A DNA stretch of 64,000 nt from contig BLJB01000214.1 of NCBI GenBank assembly GCA_013423325.1, positions 1 to 64,000 of the forward strand. The letters run 5' to 3'. The position numbers and the translations under genes are program-made. The notes below the pieces were generated by a model, which was not told the DNA's origin, made no database searches, and saw only the letters and a list, made by a program, of their open reading frames with translations. Below, in pieces: positions 37,178 to 48,372 of the stretch. The stretch is from Usnea hakonensis. Taxonomy: Eukaryota; Ascomycota; Lecanoromycetes; Lecanorales; Parmeliaceae. The number at the start of each line of letters is the position of its first letter. Positions within the stretch are counted from its first letter, which is position 1.

Positions 37178-37238
37178 TTATCCGAACTGTGCGGTGGGTA
37201 TTGTGCGCTCTTATTGTGCGCTCCCAAGACCTTCCGTT
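37178..37238 (-). repeat. Right terminal inverted repeat of the MULE
   Basis: Reverse complement of 33412-33472 with no mismatch in 61 bp, carrying the same double 12-bp unit. Confidence 0.92.
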
Positions 37239-37672
37239 CACTAAACGTTGATCATGCAACATCAACAAATCTGGACCTCATGTTTTGGATTCCACCCGCT
37301 AACATTTCTAATTTATTTGAGTCACCAGGTTCTAAGTCTTTAAGGGTGCAGAAGGGTGTGTATCTTTACATATTTATCCTGGAAGAAGCTGTTGAGATGC
37401 CTGATCGATGGTGATGGCACGCATTGGCCTATTTACGTTGATTACCTTATCGATACTGCTCAACCCAGCAAAGCCTCACTTGGTAGACGAGATTATTTGT
37501 CGAGGAAGGAATAGTAGAAGAATGTGTCCAAGACGCTCTCCTTGAAAGTCATAAGGTATGCTTCATTGGCTTGGTTGTATTATACACTAGCGCCACGGGG
37601 GCCTTTTCCCAAAATGTGTCATTACCTTAACACAAGGTTTCAAAGTTACAATATTACGAATTCCATTATTTC
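37239..37672. other. Spacer between the transposon and the RNase H gene
   Basis: No gene is supported. It contains the upstream region of the RNase H-domain gene. Confidence 0.4.
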
Positions 37673-39085
37673 ATGGTACGAGTACAGCTCATCTGTGTCA
37701 CTCTTCTTCCTCTCCCTGCCATCCTAGCACATCTCCGACCAGAAGCAACCCTCATCAACGCCATGGATACCGCTGCAAATGCCTCTAATCAGCTCCAGCC
37801 ACTTTCAGTCATGCTGAGCGCTCTCCATCTTCCTTCCCCCATCTCGGCTTTGCATAATCTTTCCGGCGTTGAGGTCTTCCTTCCCGATTCAGACACTGCT
37901 TCTTCGATACGTTTCAAAGCAATTATTTCTGAAACCACAAGTCACAACTTGCTACTACGGTCTTTCTATGACGCCAACATCTGTGGAAAGATTTTCAACA
38001 GAACCGAATACGTACTTTCTCCTCTGCCGACTTTCGGAATATCACGCTGTGCCTTCACCACCCCCTTCAGTTGGATGACAGGGGAGTCAAGTTTGAATGA
38101 CCAAATTGCACCTCAGTTTGACGTCGATGGCGTGAGCTACATCCCGTTCACGCACCAAGGCCACTCCTTCTCACCACAATTCCTGGTTTGTGGCCATATT
38201 TTCTGCCGCCAAGAATACGAATCCCAATTCGTGGCAGTCTTGGGCCTCCGTTTTCTGCGGGAATACTTTATCCGGGCGCAGTCTACCGGAAAAGGGTGGA
38301 CGATACAGCTTCCACCACCTTGTCTCGTCCAGATCAGCGTGCTGCCTATTTTCACCGACGGCTGCTGTTTGAATAACGGAAATGCTGCACAAGACCCCGA
38401 GGCCAAGCCTGCTCTAGGCGGATACGGCATTCATTTTCCCAATCTTCCCGATGGATGGGATATATACGGCGCACTCGCCTCGGGCGGACCCCATACGAAT
38501 CAAAAAGCTGAGCTCACCGCCGTCATTCGTGCCTTGCAAATTGTTCGTCTACGCAACGTACCCTGTGAGAAGATCAGCATCTTCACCGACTCGAAGTATG
38601 CTGTTCAAGGCTTGAACGACTGGATTCCCAATATCTGGCGTTCGAATGGCTATCATACAGCCAAAAAGCGCGTTGTCGTCAATGCGGACCTCTTCAGATC
38701 CCTTGACAAAGAGGTCTCTCTTTCGATCAAGAATGGCGTTCCGGTGACGCTGGAACACGTTCCTAGGGAGCAGAACCGAAAGGCAGACGCATTATCGAAA
38801 TGGGGTGCCGCCAGCACCGTGCCGTCGATTTCACTCAGCAATCCACACAAGGGAGCTAACAAGGGAGGTGGAGACGGAACAACGGGAAAAGGGGAGGAAG
38901 ACGGAAATGGTGGAGGACCTCTTAAAGCAAAAGACAGCAACGGCAAGGATGACAGACCCGGGCTGATATTTGGCAAGAACCTATGTGAGATGACGAAGCC
39001 TTTGGTGCAATGGACTCCTGATGGCTATTACTGGGTAAAATATAACGATTGCTCTGGCGAGACAATAGAAATGCTGGTCGTCTAG
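37673..39085 (+). CDS. RNase H-domain protein
   Basis: Single exon, up to 470 residues (next in-frame ATG at 37763). The N-terminal ~220 residues are unfamiliar. From ~223 an RNase HI domain has all four acidic residues: IFTDGCCLNNG (Asp), NQKAELTAVIRAL (Glu), ISIFTDSKYAVQGL (Asp) and NRKADALSKWG (Asp). RNase H removes RNA from RNA-DNA hybrids. After the domain comes a Gly/Lys-rich linker and a ~50-residue tail containing PLVQWTPDGYYWVKYND. The first ~20 residues are hydrophobic and could be a targeting signal or a wrongly chosen start. It lies 434 bp from the MULE, but RNase H domains belong to retroelements rather than MULEs, so no functional link is implied. Confidence 0.82.
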   Translation: MVRVQLICVTLLPLPAILAHLRPEATLINAMDTAANASNQLQPLSVMLSALHLPSPISALHNLSGVEVFLPDSDTASSIRFKAIISETTSHNLLLRSFYDANICGKIFNRTEYVLSPLPTFGISRCAFTTPFSWMTGESSLNDQIAPQFDVDGVSYIPFTHQGHSFSPQFLVCGHIFCRQEYESQFVAVLGLRFLREYFIRAQSTGKGWTIQLPPPCLVQISVLPIFTDGCCLNNGNAAQDPEAKPALGGYGIHFPNLPDGWDIYGALASGGPHTNQKAELTAVIRALQIVRLRNVPCEKISIFTDSKYAVQGLNDWIPNIWRSNGYHTAKKRVVVNADLFRSLDKEVSLSIKNGVPVTLEHVPREQNRKADALSKWGAASTVPSISLSNPHKGANKGGGDGTTGKGEEDGNGGGPLKAKDSNGKDDRPGLIFGKNLCEMTKPLVQWTPDGYYWVKYNDCSGETIEMLVV

Positions 39086-40580
39086 ACCATTGCTAGTCTA
39101 TCGCTGGTTCCTCCGGACATGGCTCCAGTCTCTCCGGTTGACCCACCGGATAACGTTGCTAGATCGCGGCGATTGCTATGCATATGATCAACATAAATGT
39201 AGCTCTTTCGAACTGCTTCACACAGTTTAGTCAATGTTGGCCTCTACTTATCAGGCCCTCTGTACCGAAAAGAATGCCAGTGTCAGAGGCAATCTCGGGA
39301 TCGCCCAGATCAACAAAATTAGTTAGCCACAGCAGATAATAAAGTACTTCTACTCCCTTACACAAATAAAAAAAAGCTACACTATACTCTACCCTAAACA
39401 TAAGCCATATAATCCGAAAATCCAATCTCAAATACCAAGACAACCCCCCCTTTCCCCCACACCCTACATCACCATCATCCATCCCACTAGCCCCTTCACC
39501 CCGCCAACCCCCCACCCACAACCTCCCCGCCTCCCATCCCCCAAACTCCTCAGCACAAGAAACCCCCCTCAACATCACCCCTTACCCCCTCCCTCAACCC
39601 TCTCCCATAACAACAGCACGTACACGCTCCCAGCGCTGTAACGCCAAAATCAACTCCCCAATGATCGCTGCCACCACGCTGTTACACATAGCCTATTCCA
39701 ATGAATGAAAGGATGGAAATGTGGCTCTCACTAAGAGTGATGATCATTCGCTATTTGATGAAGAAATTGACGCGGGCGCCAGTACTGGGATATTCTACGA
39801 TATATTGTTGAGAGAAAGGGGGGTTTGTGAAGGGTGCAGGAGAGAGAGAGTGTGTGTGGGTGGGTGGGTGTGGGTGATGGATGCGTTGGCGGTTGTGTGA
39901 CGGCGTTTTTTGGGGGATGGGATGGGATGGGAGATTTGGCTCAAGCGGTCGAAGACTGGGCTAGCAGCGAATGTACAACTGTGAGGCTGAAGAGGTGGTT
40001 TCCGGTATTAAGCTGGGGGGGGAGCAAGGGGTTTCGAGATTTAGATGGTTATTGTTGGGTTTGTGCAGAGTTCTAAGGAAGGGATGGTGAAGAGTGGGGT
40101 TTTGCGTGTTTGATTTTCTGGACTTATGTCTTTGTGAGGCTTTCGTTAAGGGCAGGGTCAGCTTACTGAAAAAGCTACCAGGACTTGACTTTCCGTTTCC
40201 TCTGCTTACTAAATGGCCATGTCTGCTCATGCAAATTAAAGTAAGGTGCAAATTTGCAAGACGGTCGCTGGATTTTGCGAATGGATTGTTGATATGTCCA
40301 ATCGCTTTCCGAGGATCGGATTTTGGGGGATATCTCGAGATCACTTTTACAGTTTGTGATTCTATTGTACAGGTACTGAAATACATCAAGTAAGGAATGA
40401 CTGTAAAGCAAACCAAATTGCAAAGACCAAATGACACGAAAATTAACACAATGCATGACGGTAAAGACTGTTCTGTACATCCCTTACTTTCCAGATCATT
40501 CGAACCTTGCTCCACTTTGTCTGTCTGCTTGCACTCAGCATTAAATGCCAAGGGTCACAGCTCCTGTAGAGTGTTGAAAT
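39086..40580. other. Intergenic region without supported genes
   Basis: 39430-39560 is C-rich on the plus strand; 39830-39920 has GA/GT and GGGAT repeats. A 196-residue minus-strand frame (39961-40551) has no domain and odd composition. Nothing coding is supported. Confidence 0.5.
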
Positions 40581-41157
40581 CTAACAGGTGAACCCGCAAT
40601 CAAAGTTCCTGTTACCGTCTTGATACCCTCCTGTTGTGCCGCATGTCTAGAGGATCAGACTTAGCGTTAGCGATTGACGGAAAATTATGAAACAGAAGGA
40701 GGTTCAACTACTAACAGATCCGTCAGAAAACCAGGACTGGCCCGCATATTCAAACCACACGGGATCACTATCAATGTTGCCAGCGGTAATTTTCAACGGG
40801 CTCGGCAGCTGACTGTTGCTACCGTCCATGGTAGCAGGAGAAGGTACGGTGTTGGCCTCTCCGATGCCATTATGATAGGCATCCTTGAGGGTGATGTCGA
40901 AGCGATAGACAGACGTATCAGTGCCAGGTCCCTCGTTCTTTTGGTATTGGACGATACTAAAGATTGGCGATTGAGTCAATCATCTTGGGGATGAAAGCGT
41001 TGAGGGGATATTGAACTCACTGAACACCACACCATCCAGGTTGGTAGGCGCGCTTGGACAGGGGAGCCGCAACATCGGATGATCCTGTGTTTGATGGGAA
41101 AGCGAGAGTAAGGAGAGACAAGCTTCCGAGAATGATGGTGGTGGAAGCGAGATGCAT
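40581..41157 (-). CDS. Small secreted four-cysteine protein (effector-like)
   Basis: Three exons (41157-41021, 40956-40716, 40646-40581) with 64- and 69-bp introns give 147 residues. The last exon has no ATG and is found only by splicing. The signal peptide MHLASTTIILGSLSLLTLAF is followed by a short propeptide ending in LSKR, a kexin-type site. The mature protein starts AYQPGWCGVHIVQYQKNEGP and ends GGYQDGNRNFDCGFTC. It has exactly four cysteines, one near the start and three in the last 20 residues, allowing two disulfides. Central strands include YRFDITLKDAY and WFEYAGQSWFSDGS. No family name is certain; size, processing site and Cys pattern are those of fungal secreted effectors or antimicrobial-type proteins. 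Confidence 0.78.
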
Positions 41158-41489
41158 GATTTCAGAGGATGTAGAGCTGTTGACTGTATGGGAAATGGGA
41201 GATGAAAGGATTGAAATGTATTGCTGATTGAAATTGATTTGGTTGAGATGTGAATGATGGGAAAGTGATGGGTATCCCAACGACTCTTTATAGATTTCGC
41301 AGCAGGACTGATGACGATTGACCTCAAGGCTGGGACACTGATACTGAAGCAGCTGAAGCAGTACAAGTCGAATCACTAGCAGCCAATCTCCGTTCTGCCA
41401 TCAGGGGCTTTCCCCAGTGGAGCAGACTTGAGTGATGCAAGCTTGAGGCGCACGTCCTGCTGTCCATGACGCTGACCACCCATCCCATC

Positions 41490-41870
41490 ATGAGCATTTG
41501 ATGTGCTTGAAGTATGAAACGCCTTGTGCTACAATAGTACGCAACTTAGTGCTGTCTAATCAAATCCTATGTGCACAGCGTGAATTGCCACTGTGTTCTT
41601 TTCGAAGATAGCTTTGAAGGGTTGAGAGTATATACCGTGTCACCAGAGCACTGAAACGCTGCAGCCCTCATACTGCGATTCGTACACAGAGAACACGTGT
41701 ATGATCATATGTCGCGGTACCAATGTCGGCATTGCAAGTGAAACAATTAATTTGAAGCCACCGTTTCGGGGTTTTATTGCCATATTGTGGCATTCCTAGC
41801 TGAGGATGTTGTTGCGCTCCGTACGTTAGTCCTGATGGAGTGATTATCGAAACCCTTGGGGGAGGGCTAT
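41490..41870 (+). repeat. Diverged direct duplication, copy A
   Basis: Copy A shares ordered blocks with 42010-42330: GTGCTTGAAGTATGAA against GTGCTGAATATATGAA, GCTGTCTAATC against GCCGTCTAATC, GAAACGCTGCAGCCCTCATA against AAAACGCTGCAACCCTCATA, and CTCCGTACGT in both. Offset is ~525 bp shrinking to ~460 bp, so indels separate the copies. Function unknown. Confidence 0.55.
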
Positions 41871-42009
41871 GACCGCGGCGCGAAATCCTCTAGGAGTTGT
41901 CAACGTACTGACGCAATGCCTGGAGATGTTGCGAGACCACTGCCACATGCATTTCTCTAGATGATAGATATAGCACTGCCTCTTGCTACCCTGAATGATG
42001 CCCACGGAT

Positions 42010-42330
42010 CATACCATTGAGTGTTTCATGTGCTGAATATATGAACAGCCTTGGGCAATGATAAGAGGCTATGTCTCGCTGCCGTCTAATCGGAGTTATA
42101 TGCACGAGGCGGATGGCCATCCGTGTCTGTGTTACAGAGGCCTTGATGTTGCCCATTAGCAGAACACGAAAACGCTGCAACCCTCATATCACAATGCAAA
42201 CTAGATGGTCCCCGGCCTCATCAGGACATTGTGGACTTTCTATGATTCATGAGATGGTGTTGCTGTAATTTCTTATTTTTAGAATGTCGTCCTCCGTACG
42301 TACCCTGTTGCGGCCGGACTGATGGATATG
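42010..42330 (+). repeat. Diverged direct duplication, copy B
   Basis: Partner of copy A at 41490-41870. Block order and orientation are preserved, which argues against chance similarity. Confidence 0.55.
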
Positions 42331-43967
42331 TCGAACAAATGGATCATAGCCAACACACAGATCATTTGCGGTATTCGAAGCCGACCTTTACGTACACCTG
42401 CTGACGTAGACCGCATGGATTTTCTATATTTGATGACATTGTGGGTTCTCGATCGAACCAATGTGTAGGATGTCTGATAATCCCGCTGCTTTACCTCATT
42501 TTGCTGTTGAAATAGATGTGACCTTTTACAGTTGTATACCTCCTCAAATTGAGCCGCTACGCTTTCAGCTCCGCAATCTTAAACTGAGCGGAAGACAACG
42601 GAACACATCAGTCCCTATTCAAGTAGTAGGGTCCGTGTTCGCACAGATTTGCTTCGAATCCTGCATCATGAAACTCATTTGAAAAGAATGCCTTAGGCTC
42701 TGGCCACCGTCAAACAATTCGGTTCAGCTGTTCTTGAATTAGATTTAGACGCCGCAAATCTTCCGTGCACGGACAAAGATTCGCATTTTCCTAGCGACTC
42801 ACGGCTCGAAAATATCGCGAAGCAGAGGGAGAAAAATCTAGGCAATGCAGAATGCTTGTAGTACGAAGGATTGGGTCCTAGACTGGTATGTCCTGCCTTT
42901 TTCCCAGTATCAATCGACTGATTGACGGGCCCCGATATGAATCCAATATGAAAACTTGTACTTGCACCGAAAAGGATAGCGTACGAGTACATATCACTTA
43001 CCCCCTGCTCTGGTCATCTCACCAAGAATTTCACTGCTGTCGAATAAAAATTGTGCTTGAATTATTGCTCACATAGCACACCTGGTACTAATGTTGCCAT
43101 GGGTCTTTGTTTCGGTACGGTACTGGGTTCAGTAGGTTTCCGCATTGCTTTGGAGGTCCCGTATAGTTGCTTGCCAGTGCCACGCGCGATACGAATTGGC
43201 TCTGATCTGAGGGACTCGTACGGTCATAGGGGGCAAATAATTCAATACAGCAAAACTCCACCCAAAGTGAAGAGGTGGAAAAGGAGAAGTTCGAGGATTC
43301 AAGGAATACAAAGTTGGTCAGAAGTCACCAAAAATTCTCATAGTACTCGTACAGTGACTACTAGGCACAGCGAGTGCTTGAGCCATGACATGAAACAAGG
43401 CTGAACCTTAAGTACTTTACCTAGGTACCTTACCTTAGGTACCTCTTGAAGTGACCTACGGCCGCCAATATAGCTCCCGATCGGCATGCGTCAGGGCGTC
43501 ACTGCCCCTCCAACAACGTCTACTTTATTTTCAGGGTGGCGCTTCGTACAACATAGAAAGATTGGCCCGCTTCAACAAGCCTTGCCATAAAGTAATTCAG
43601 GAGGAGAATGATTGCACTTTCCTCACCTCCCGAGAACTTCATTGTTTACTCTCTGTGGTGTTGCCGTTGCAATAGACAAGTTATTGCACAATTTGATTTG
43701 GAAAGAACCAATTAGATTTCTAATGAGTCATACCGTCCAGTATTCATACGCTACCCCTTCCCAGCCCCACAGGCTTTTCTACTAATGTGCACCTGTCGCA
43801 TTGCGCGGAATTCCCATTTCTCACTTCAATTGAATGCGGAGATACGCTATTTAGTATCGCAGAAAGCTCCTTCATCAGGCATCCCAGCAGCAACAACGCT
43901 GCGCGCTACTGTTCATCTCTGAATCACCTCCATACATGCCAGCAAAGCTCTTACTTGAAGCAGCAAC

Positions 43968-45527
43968 ATGGTAGACCATTCAACAAACGAGTACCTCAAC
44001 ACAGAGCGTGCTAAGAACGACGAAAATGATCTCTTTGCCGCAATTGGCAAGCAGGTCCTTGGGCTAAATCTTGGGGACGACGAGAAGCCTACTGAAGATG
44101 ATAGAGTCAAGGTAGTGGACGAGATTGAAAGTCTCTGTATGAACTGCCATGAGAACGTATGCTTTTCTTTACTTTCAACTGCAAGTGAGTTTGGCTGACC
44201 TTCGTGACAGGGCCTCACACGACTACTACTTACAAAAATCCCCTACTTCCGCGAGATCATCTTGATGTCCTTCTACTGCGAGCATTGCCATTTGAAGAAT
44301 AATGAGATCCAGCCCGCAGGAGAGATTCAGGAGCAGGGTTCAAGATATGAATTTAAGCTCAGCAGTCTGGCTGATTTGGAACGCCAACTTGTTAAGAGTG
44401 ATACAGCCATCCTGCGAATCGAAGACTTAGACATCGAAGTGCCACCTGGGCGAGGCCGTCTCACCAACGTAGAGGGAATTTTGAGCGAAATCCTGAAAGA
44501 CCTTGAAGGCGATCAGAAGTTGAGGAAGAAAGAAGACCCAGAGCTCTTCAAGAAGATCGATGGCGTTGTACAGCCACTCATCAAAATGTTGATAGGCAGC
44601 AGATTCCCCTTCACAATTTCCCTAGATGACCCTGCCGGGAACTCTTGGATCGAGCCTTCTCCCTCCGACTCCGAGATGAAAGGCAAATACACCCATTCAC
44701 AGTATCCACGGACGCCCGAACAGAACGAGACCCTAGGTCTGGGCGAGGTTTCAGGAGAGCAAGGCGGTGGTTCAGCGGAGATCGTGCCTCAGCTCCAGCC
44801 GGGGGATGGTGATGGTATGGAAGACGTGGAGATCCTCGAAGGCCAAACATATGACTTACCCGTTTTCTGTCCCGGTTGCACCAAACCTGCGCACATGCTG
44901 GTCCAGATGGTGCATATCCCACACTTCAAGCAGGTCATCGTCTCGACGACCAACTGCGATATGTGTGGATACAAAACGAACGATGTCAAGACCGGAGGCG
45001 AAGTCCCTGAGAAGGGCAAGAGAATTTGGCTTCACGTCACAGACGCTAAAGACCTCGGACGCGATATTCTCAAGTCAGAGACATGTCTACTCAAGATTCC
45101 CGAATGCAGAGTCGAAGTCACGCCGGGCACAATGGGTGGTAGATTCACGACCGTTGAAGGTCTTGTAACGCACATTCGTGATGATCTCAGAGGCTCTATC
45201 TTTGACGCGGGCGAAGACGAGGTTCCTACAGATTCAATGCCTTCGGACACCAAGAAGGAATGGGGCACATTCTTCGCACAGCTCAACAAAGCAGTCAAGG
45301 GAGAGATTGAGTACACTATCATAATGGAAGATCCGCTAGGTAACAGCTACTGCCAGCTTTTGGATTTGGATGACTCGGGGAAAGATCCAAAGGTCCGAAC
45401 CCAGGAATATGAGCGTACAGAGGAGGAAGAGGAGGAGCTCGGATTGGCAGATATGAAAACGATGCTGAACGAGAAGGGCGAGTATGTGAAGGAAACGCTC
45501 CGCAGGAGGAAGACTAAGCCCGAGTAG
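43968..45527 (+). CDS. ZPR1: Zinc finger protein ZPR1
   Basis: ZPR1 binds and helps fold translation elongation factor eEF1A. Exons 43968-44156 and 44211-45527 (54-bp intron) give 501 residues. It has the duplicated ZPR1 architecture. The first C4 finger is C57-x2-C60 and C86-x2-C89 (CMNC...FYCEHC), split by the intron; the second is FCPGC with TTNCDMCGYKTND near 285-325. Each finger is followed by a beta domain: IEDLDIEVPPGRGRLTNVEG and ECRVEVTPGTMGGRFTTVEG. An acidic C-terminus (EEEEEELGLADMKTMLNEKG) is usual for fungal copies. Length and motifs are complete. Confidence 0.95.
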
Positions 45528-46239
45528 GCTGCTGAGTCTGCCAACAGTAAGGGTAAAGCTCAAGAGTAATAATCATTGGTTCACACCGGGTCGAAGGGAG
45601 CGAAGTAATGGCAATGTTTTATAGAAGGAAACAGGCTTGTCGATGGTAAACAATGGCGCTATGTACATACTCAGCACTAGTTTTCACTTCTTTTCGCTCG
45701 AGGGCTTCAGCATTTTACACAGCATGGCCTTGGTGGAAGAAGCATGAAAATTTGTATAATTACTATCACAGAGCTAATATCAGTGGACTCAAAGATGCTA
45801 TCTGCTGGATTTTCAATTACTTTATATATCGGATTTTAATCATCTCAACCCCCTCTCCCTGCGTAAGTATCGCAGCTCTTGAAAAGTGAATCCCAATCCT
45901 CAGATCTAAGAATAAAAATTTCCACCAACTCACTTCCACCTCATCACCTTCGCGAAATATCACAGGGCTTTTAGCAAAGATGGCATCTGCTTCATATTTT
46001 CTAATTACACATCAACTCCTAAATGATCCCCATCCATAAGTACTGTCTTCAATCATCTCGATCCCCCTCCTTTGAAAAATAAATCAAATCCTCAGACCCA
46101 AATGTGACCTTTGCCATCCAGAAATAAAGCTTTCACTTCACCTCATTCGCGCATTTTTTCCAGCTATTTTTTTCAACACCTCTTACCGTCGACACCTCTT
46201 ACCGTCGGATGCCTCGAACCCACCATCACCATCAGCATC
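45528..46239. other. Intergenic region with a short diverged direct repeat
   Basis: Two pyrimidine/A-rich segments, ~45835-45955 and ~46050-46150, share AATCATCTC, AATCCTCAGA, TCACTTC-ACCTCAT and TTCGCG in the same order. This is the promoter region of the SET gene. No coding signal. Confidence 0.5.
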
Positions 46240-47604
46240 ATGGGCTACAGTTCCTGCAGGGCTAAAAAGACGAGTCAGGCATTCCTTGGATGTAGCATCG
46301 ATGAGAGGAAGCCTAGATCCTCGAACGGTCGGCTTTCAGAGAGAGGAAAAGGGCAAGGAAGAGAGAAGGGGCGGAGTTTTGGGAAGGCATCGGAGTTGCT
46401 GCGGGTGAGAGATCTTTTTTGATGTTGTGCTGTTGGAATGGGGTTCATTAAGGACATGGCTCTGACGATTCTGGTATGATAGCGAGTGCAGGGTTTGAGC
46501 ACGGCTCGTAAAGCGACGAGGAACGAGAAAGAGGCCGCAAAGAAGAGACTCACGACGAAGACACAACTCCGTGGAGATAGTATACCAGTTGCAAAGGTAT
46601 GTTGTCTTTGTGCCGTTGTAGTCACCGTTCTGACGACTGCACAGAAGACACACGGCGTGGTTGATGCCTCTGGAGAACTCAATGGAGGTGTGACAAACCT
46701 CCGTCGCCATGCTGCAGTTCCGGCCCTCTACACCATCAAAGCGTCACCAGGCAAGGGGCTCGGAATGTTCGCAGCTGCGAATATTCGAAAAGGCACACGA
46801 ATCCTAGAAGAAAAGCCTTTCTTCTGTTTGGCCAAAAGCCCTGAATGGTCTGGGTCCGAGGCATACGTCCTGGATGAGATTCCCAAAGCATATGGCCGCC
46901 TGTCGGTCGGTGACCGAGAGAAGTACATGAGTCTAAGTTGCCCCGAAAGACATGATTGCAGCGTCCTGGTTGGCATATACGAAGCCAACTGTTATGAGAT
47001 GGGATCGGGAACTTGCATATGCCTCGACGCATCTAGGATCAATCATTCCTGCATTCCAAATGCTCACTTCTCTTGGAACACCAACATCGAACGGGAAACG
47101 CTGCATGCTGTCAAGGATATCTTCAAGGGCGAAGAGATCACCATTAGCTATTGTCCCACGATTCGAACACTGAGCCAACGAAAAAAAAGCCTCGAGTCCT
47201 ATTTCTTCACTTGTCGTTGTCCCGCTTGCCGAACAGATCAAAAATATGGCACTATGAGTCAAATACGCCGCCTCCAGATGCTCAATCTCGATCACAAGAT
47301 CGCAGATTTTCAAAATGACCCTGTAGCTGCTCGAGAAGAATACGGTGAGCGCGATGAAGAACTTGCTATCTTAAGACTCGTCAAGTTGATGGACAAAGAA
47401 GGGCTTGTCTATGGCAAATCAAAGGCCTATCGGGATGCAGCAAACTCCGCTTTAAAACGAGGCTCAAGGGAGAAGGCGTTGGAATACGCGGGTAAGGAGC
47501 TCGATGAAGAATTCTGTTGTGTGGGAAGGGACGCGCCTTCTTATCTTGAGGCGATATCTTTCTCCCTGAAAATCTATTTCGGGGCAGATGGGATAGTGAA
47601 ATGA
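46240..47604 (+). CDS. SET-domain protein (putative lysine methyltransferase)
   Basis: Three exons (46240-46404, 46492-46596, 46645-47604) give 409 residues. The start MGYSSCRAKK lies in ATCATGG context. A basic Arg/Lys-rich N-terminus precedes a class V SET domain: SPGKGLGMFAAANIRKGTRI, then the SAM/substrate motif LDASRINHSCIPNAHFSWN, then KGEEITISYC, and a post-SET zinc-type CRCPAC. The ~130 C-terminal residues are helical. Such proteins methylate lysines of histones or other proteins; the substrate is unknown. The second intron (46597-46644) is only 48 bp, in frame and stop-free, so it could be retained, adding a Cys/Val-rich 16-residue segment. Confidence 0.85.
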
Positions 47605-47789
47605 CTGGAAGTGGTGTGTCGCCTGCAAGAGAGGAGCTGTGTAAAAATCGGCATAATGTTTGTGCTGATACGCAAGAATGTGGGGCGCCAGCAATAGGCA
47701 CAGCGAAAAAGTGTATGCGAAACGGAGGCTTTAGCAAGCCATAGAGACGAGGGTTCGATGTTCGGCGAGACAATGCACCTCGATGCTGT

Positions 47790-48372
47790 TCATCCAGCAA
47801 TGGGATTTGCATGCATCGTGACCCTCTCAAGTCTTACTACATCTCCCTGCATCCTTCCTTTCTTATCTACCTCCTTCGTCTCTAGCTTCTGTAGAGTGGC
47901 CATTCCTTCATCACCAATCACTCTTCCAAAAACTGTATTTTTCCCATCTAGATGCGGCGCGGGTCCATACGTGATGTAGAATTGACTACCGTTCGTATTC
48001 GGGCCTTTATTTGCCATTGCCACTATGCCGCGTGCGTTGTGGCGGAGAGACGGACGGATCTCATCCTCAAAATCTGTGCCCCAGATCGAAGTGCTGACTT
48101 TTGCGGAGGCGGATGCGGGGGAACCCGTCTGGACCATGAAGGTGGGAAGAGAGCGGTGGAAGGGAGAGGAGTCGTAAGCGGAGGAGGCACAGAGGGCCAA
48201 GAAATTCTGGCGGCGTTAATGATGTCCGTATAGAGCTCAAGTGGCATGACAGGAGCTTGTCCATGAGCTTGGTTGCGAGTCACAGTGGTCTTACTTCTGC
48301 AGTTTTGGGCACCGATTCGCAGAAAACCTCGATTTTGATGTTACCAAGGGTAGTATGGAGAGTCACAGACAT
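47790..48372 (-). CDS. CYP10: Cyclophilin, PPIL3-like peptidyl-prolyl isomerase
   Basis: Exons 48372-48295 and 48206-47790 (88-bp intron, GTAAGA donor) give 164 residues. It starts MSVTLHTTLGNIKIEVFCES, the short N-terminus of PPIL3-type cyclophilins. Core marks are FHRSLPTFMVQTGSP (active-site Arg), MANKGPNTNGSQFYITYG and HLDGKNTVFGRVI. The Trp of CypA-like enzymes is His here, as is normal for this subfamily. PPIL3 is found in spliceosomes in other eukaryotes. An extra Ala/Ser/Lys stretch follows GSPASA in place of the usual glycine loop. Confidence 0.92.

Larger units (their letters stand above)
33412..37238 (-). mobile_element. Mutator-like (MULE) DNA transposon with RIP-mutated core
   Basis: 3,827 bp bounded by perfect 61-bp inverted repeats (33412-33472 and 37178-37238). 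Long terminal repeats are usual for MULEs. The interior has no open frame. Minus-strand translation of ~36020-36190 through stops still shows the transposase-core pattern: a Phe-Asn-Ile-Asn segment, then FVTVSITNTNKSFLAAFSF and SESEVAFNYFLNIL. Between ~33640 and ~37030 CpA and TpG are rare while CpG and TpA are common, the signature of repeat-induced point mutation. The terminal repeats and next ~150 bp keep normal CpA. No clean 9-bp target duplication abuts the ends; a near-match (CGCTAAACG/CACTAAACG) overlaps the left end by four bases. Confidence 0.78.
41158..43967. other. 2.8-kb gene-free interval with an old duplication
   Basis: Contains two diverged direct copies (listed separately) and a TACCTAGGTACC-type block near 43416-43445. 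No ORF with a domain was found. The last 200 bp form the ZPR1 promoter. Confidence 0.5.

Noticed and set aside
37673..39085. RNase H gene as part of the neighbouring transposon
   Set aside because: It lies outside the inverted repeats, has normal CpA content and an intact frame; MULEs do not encode RNase H.
39940..39975. Possible tRNA from a D-arm-like GGCTCAAGCGGTCGAAG
   Set aside because: No matching T arm, anticodon stem or acceptor stem could be folded.
39961..40551. 196-residue minus-strand frame
   Set aside because: No family resemblance, no plausible splice partner, and it runs through unrelated composition blocks.
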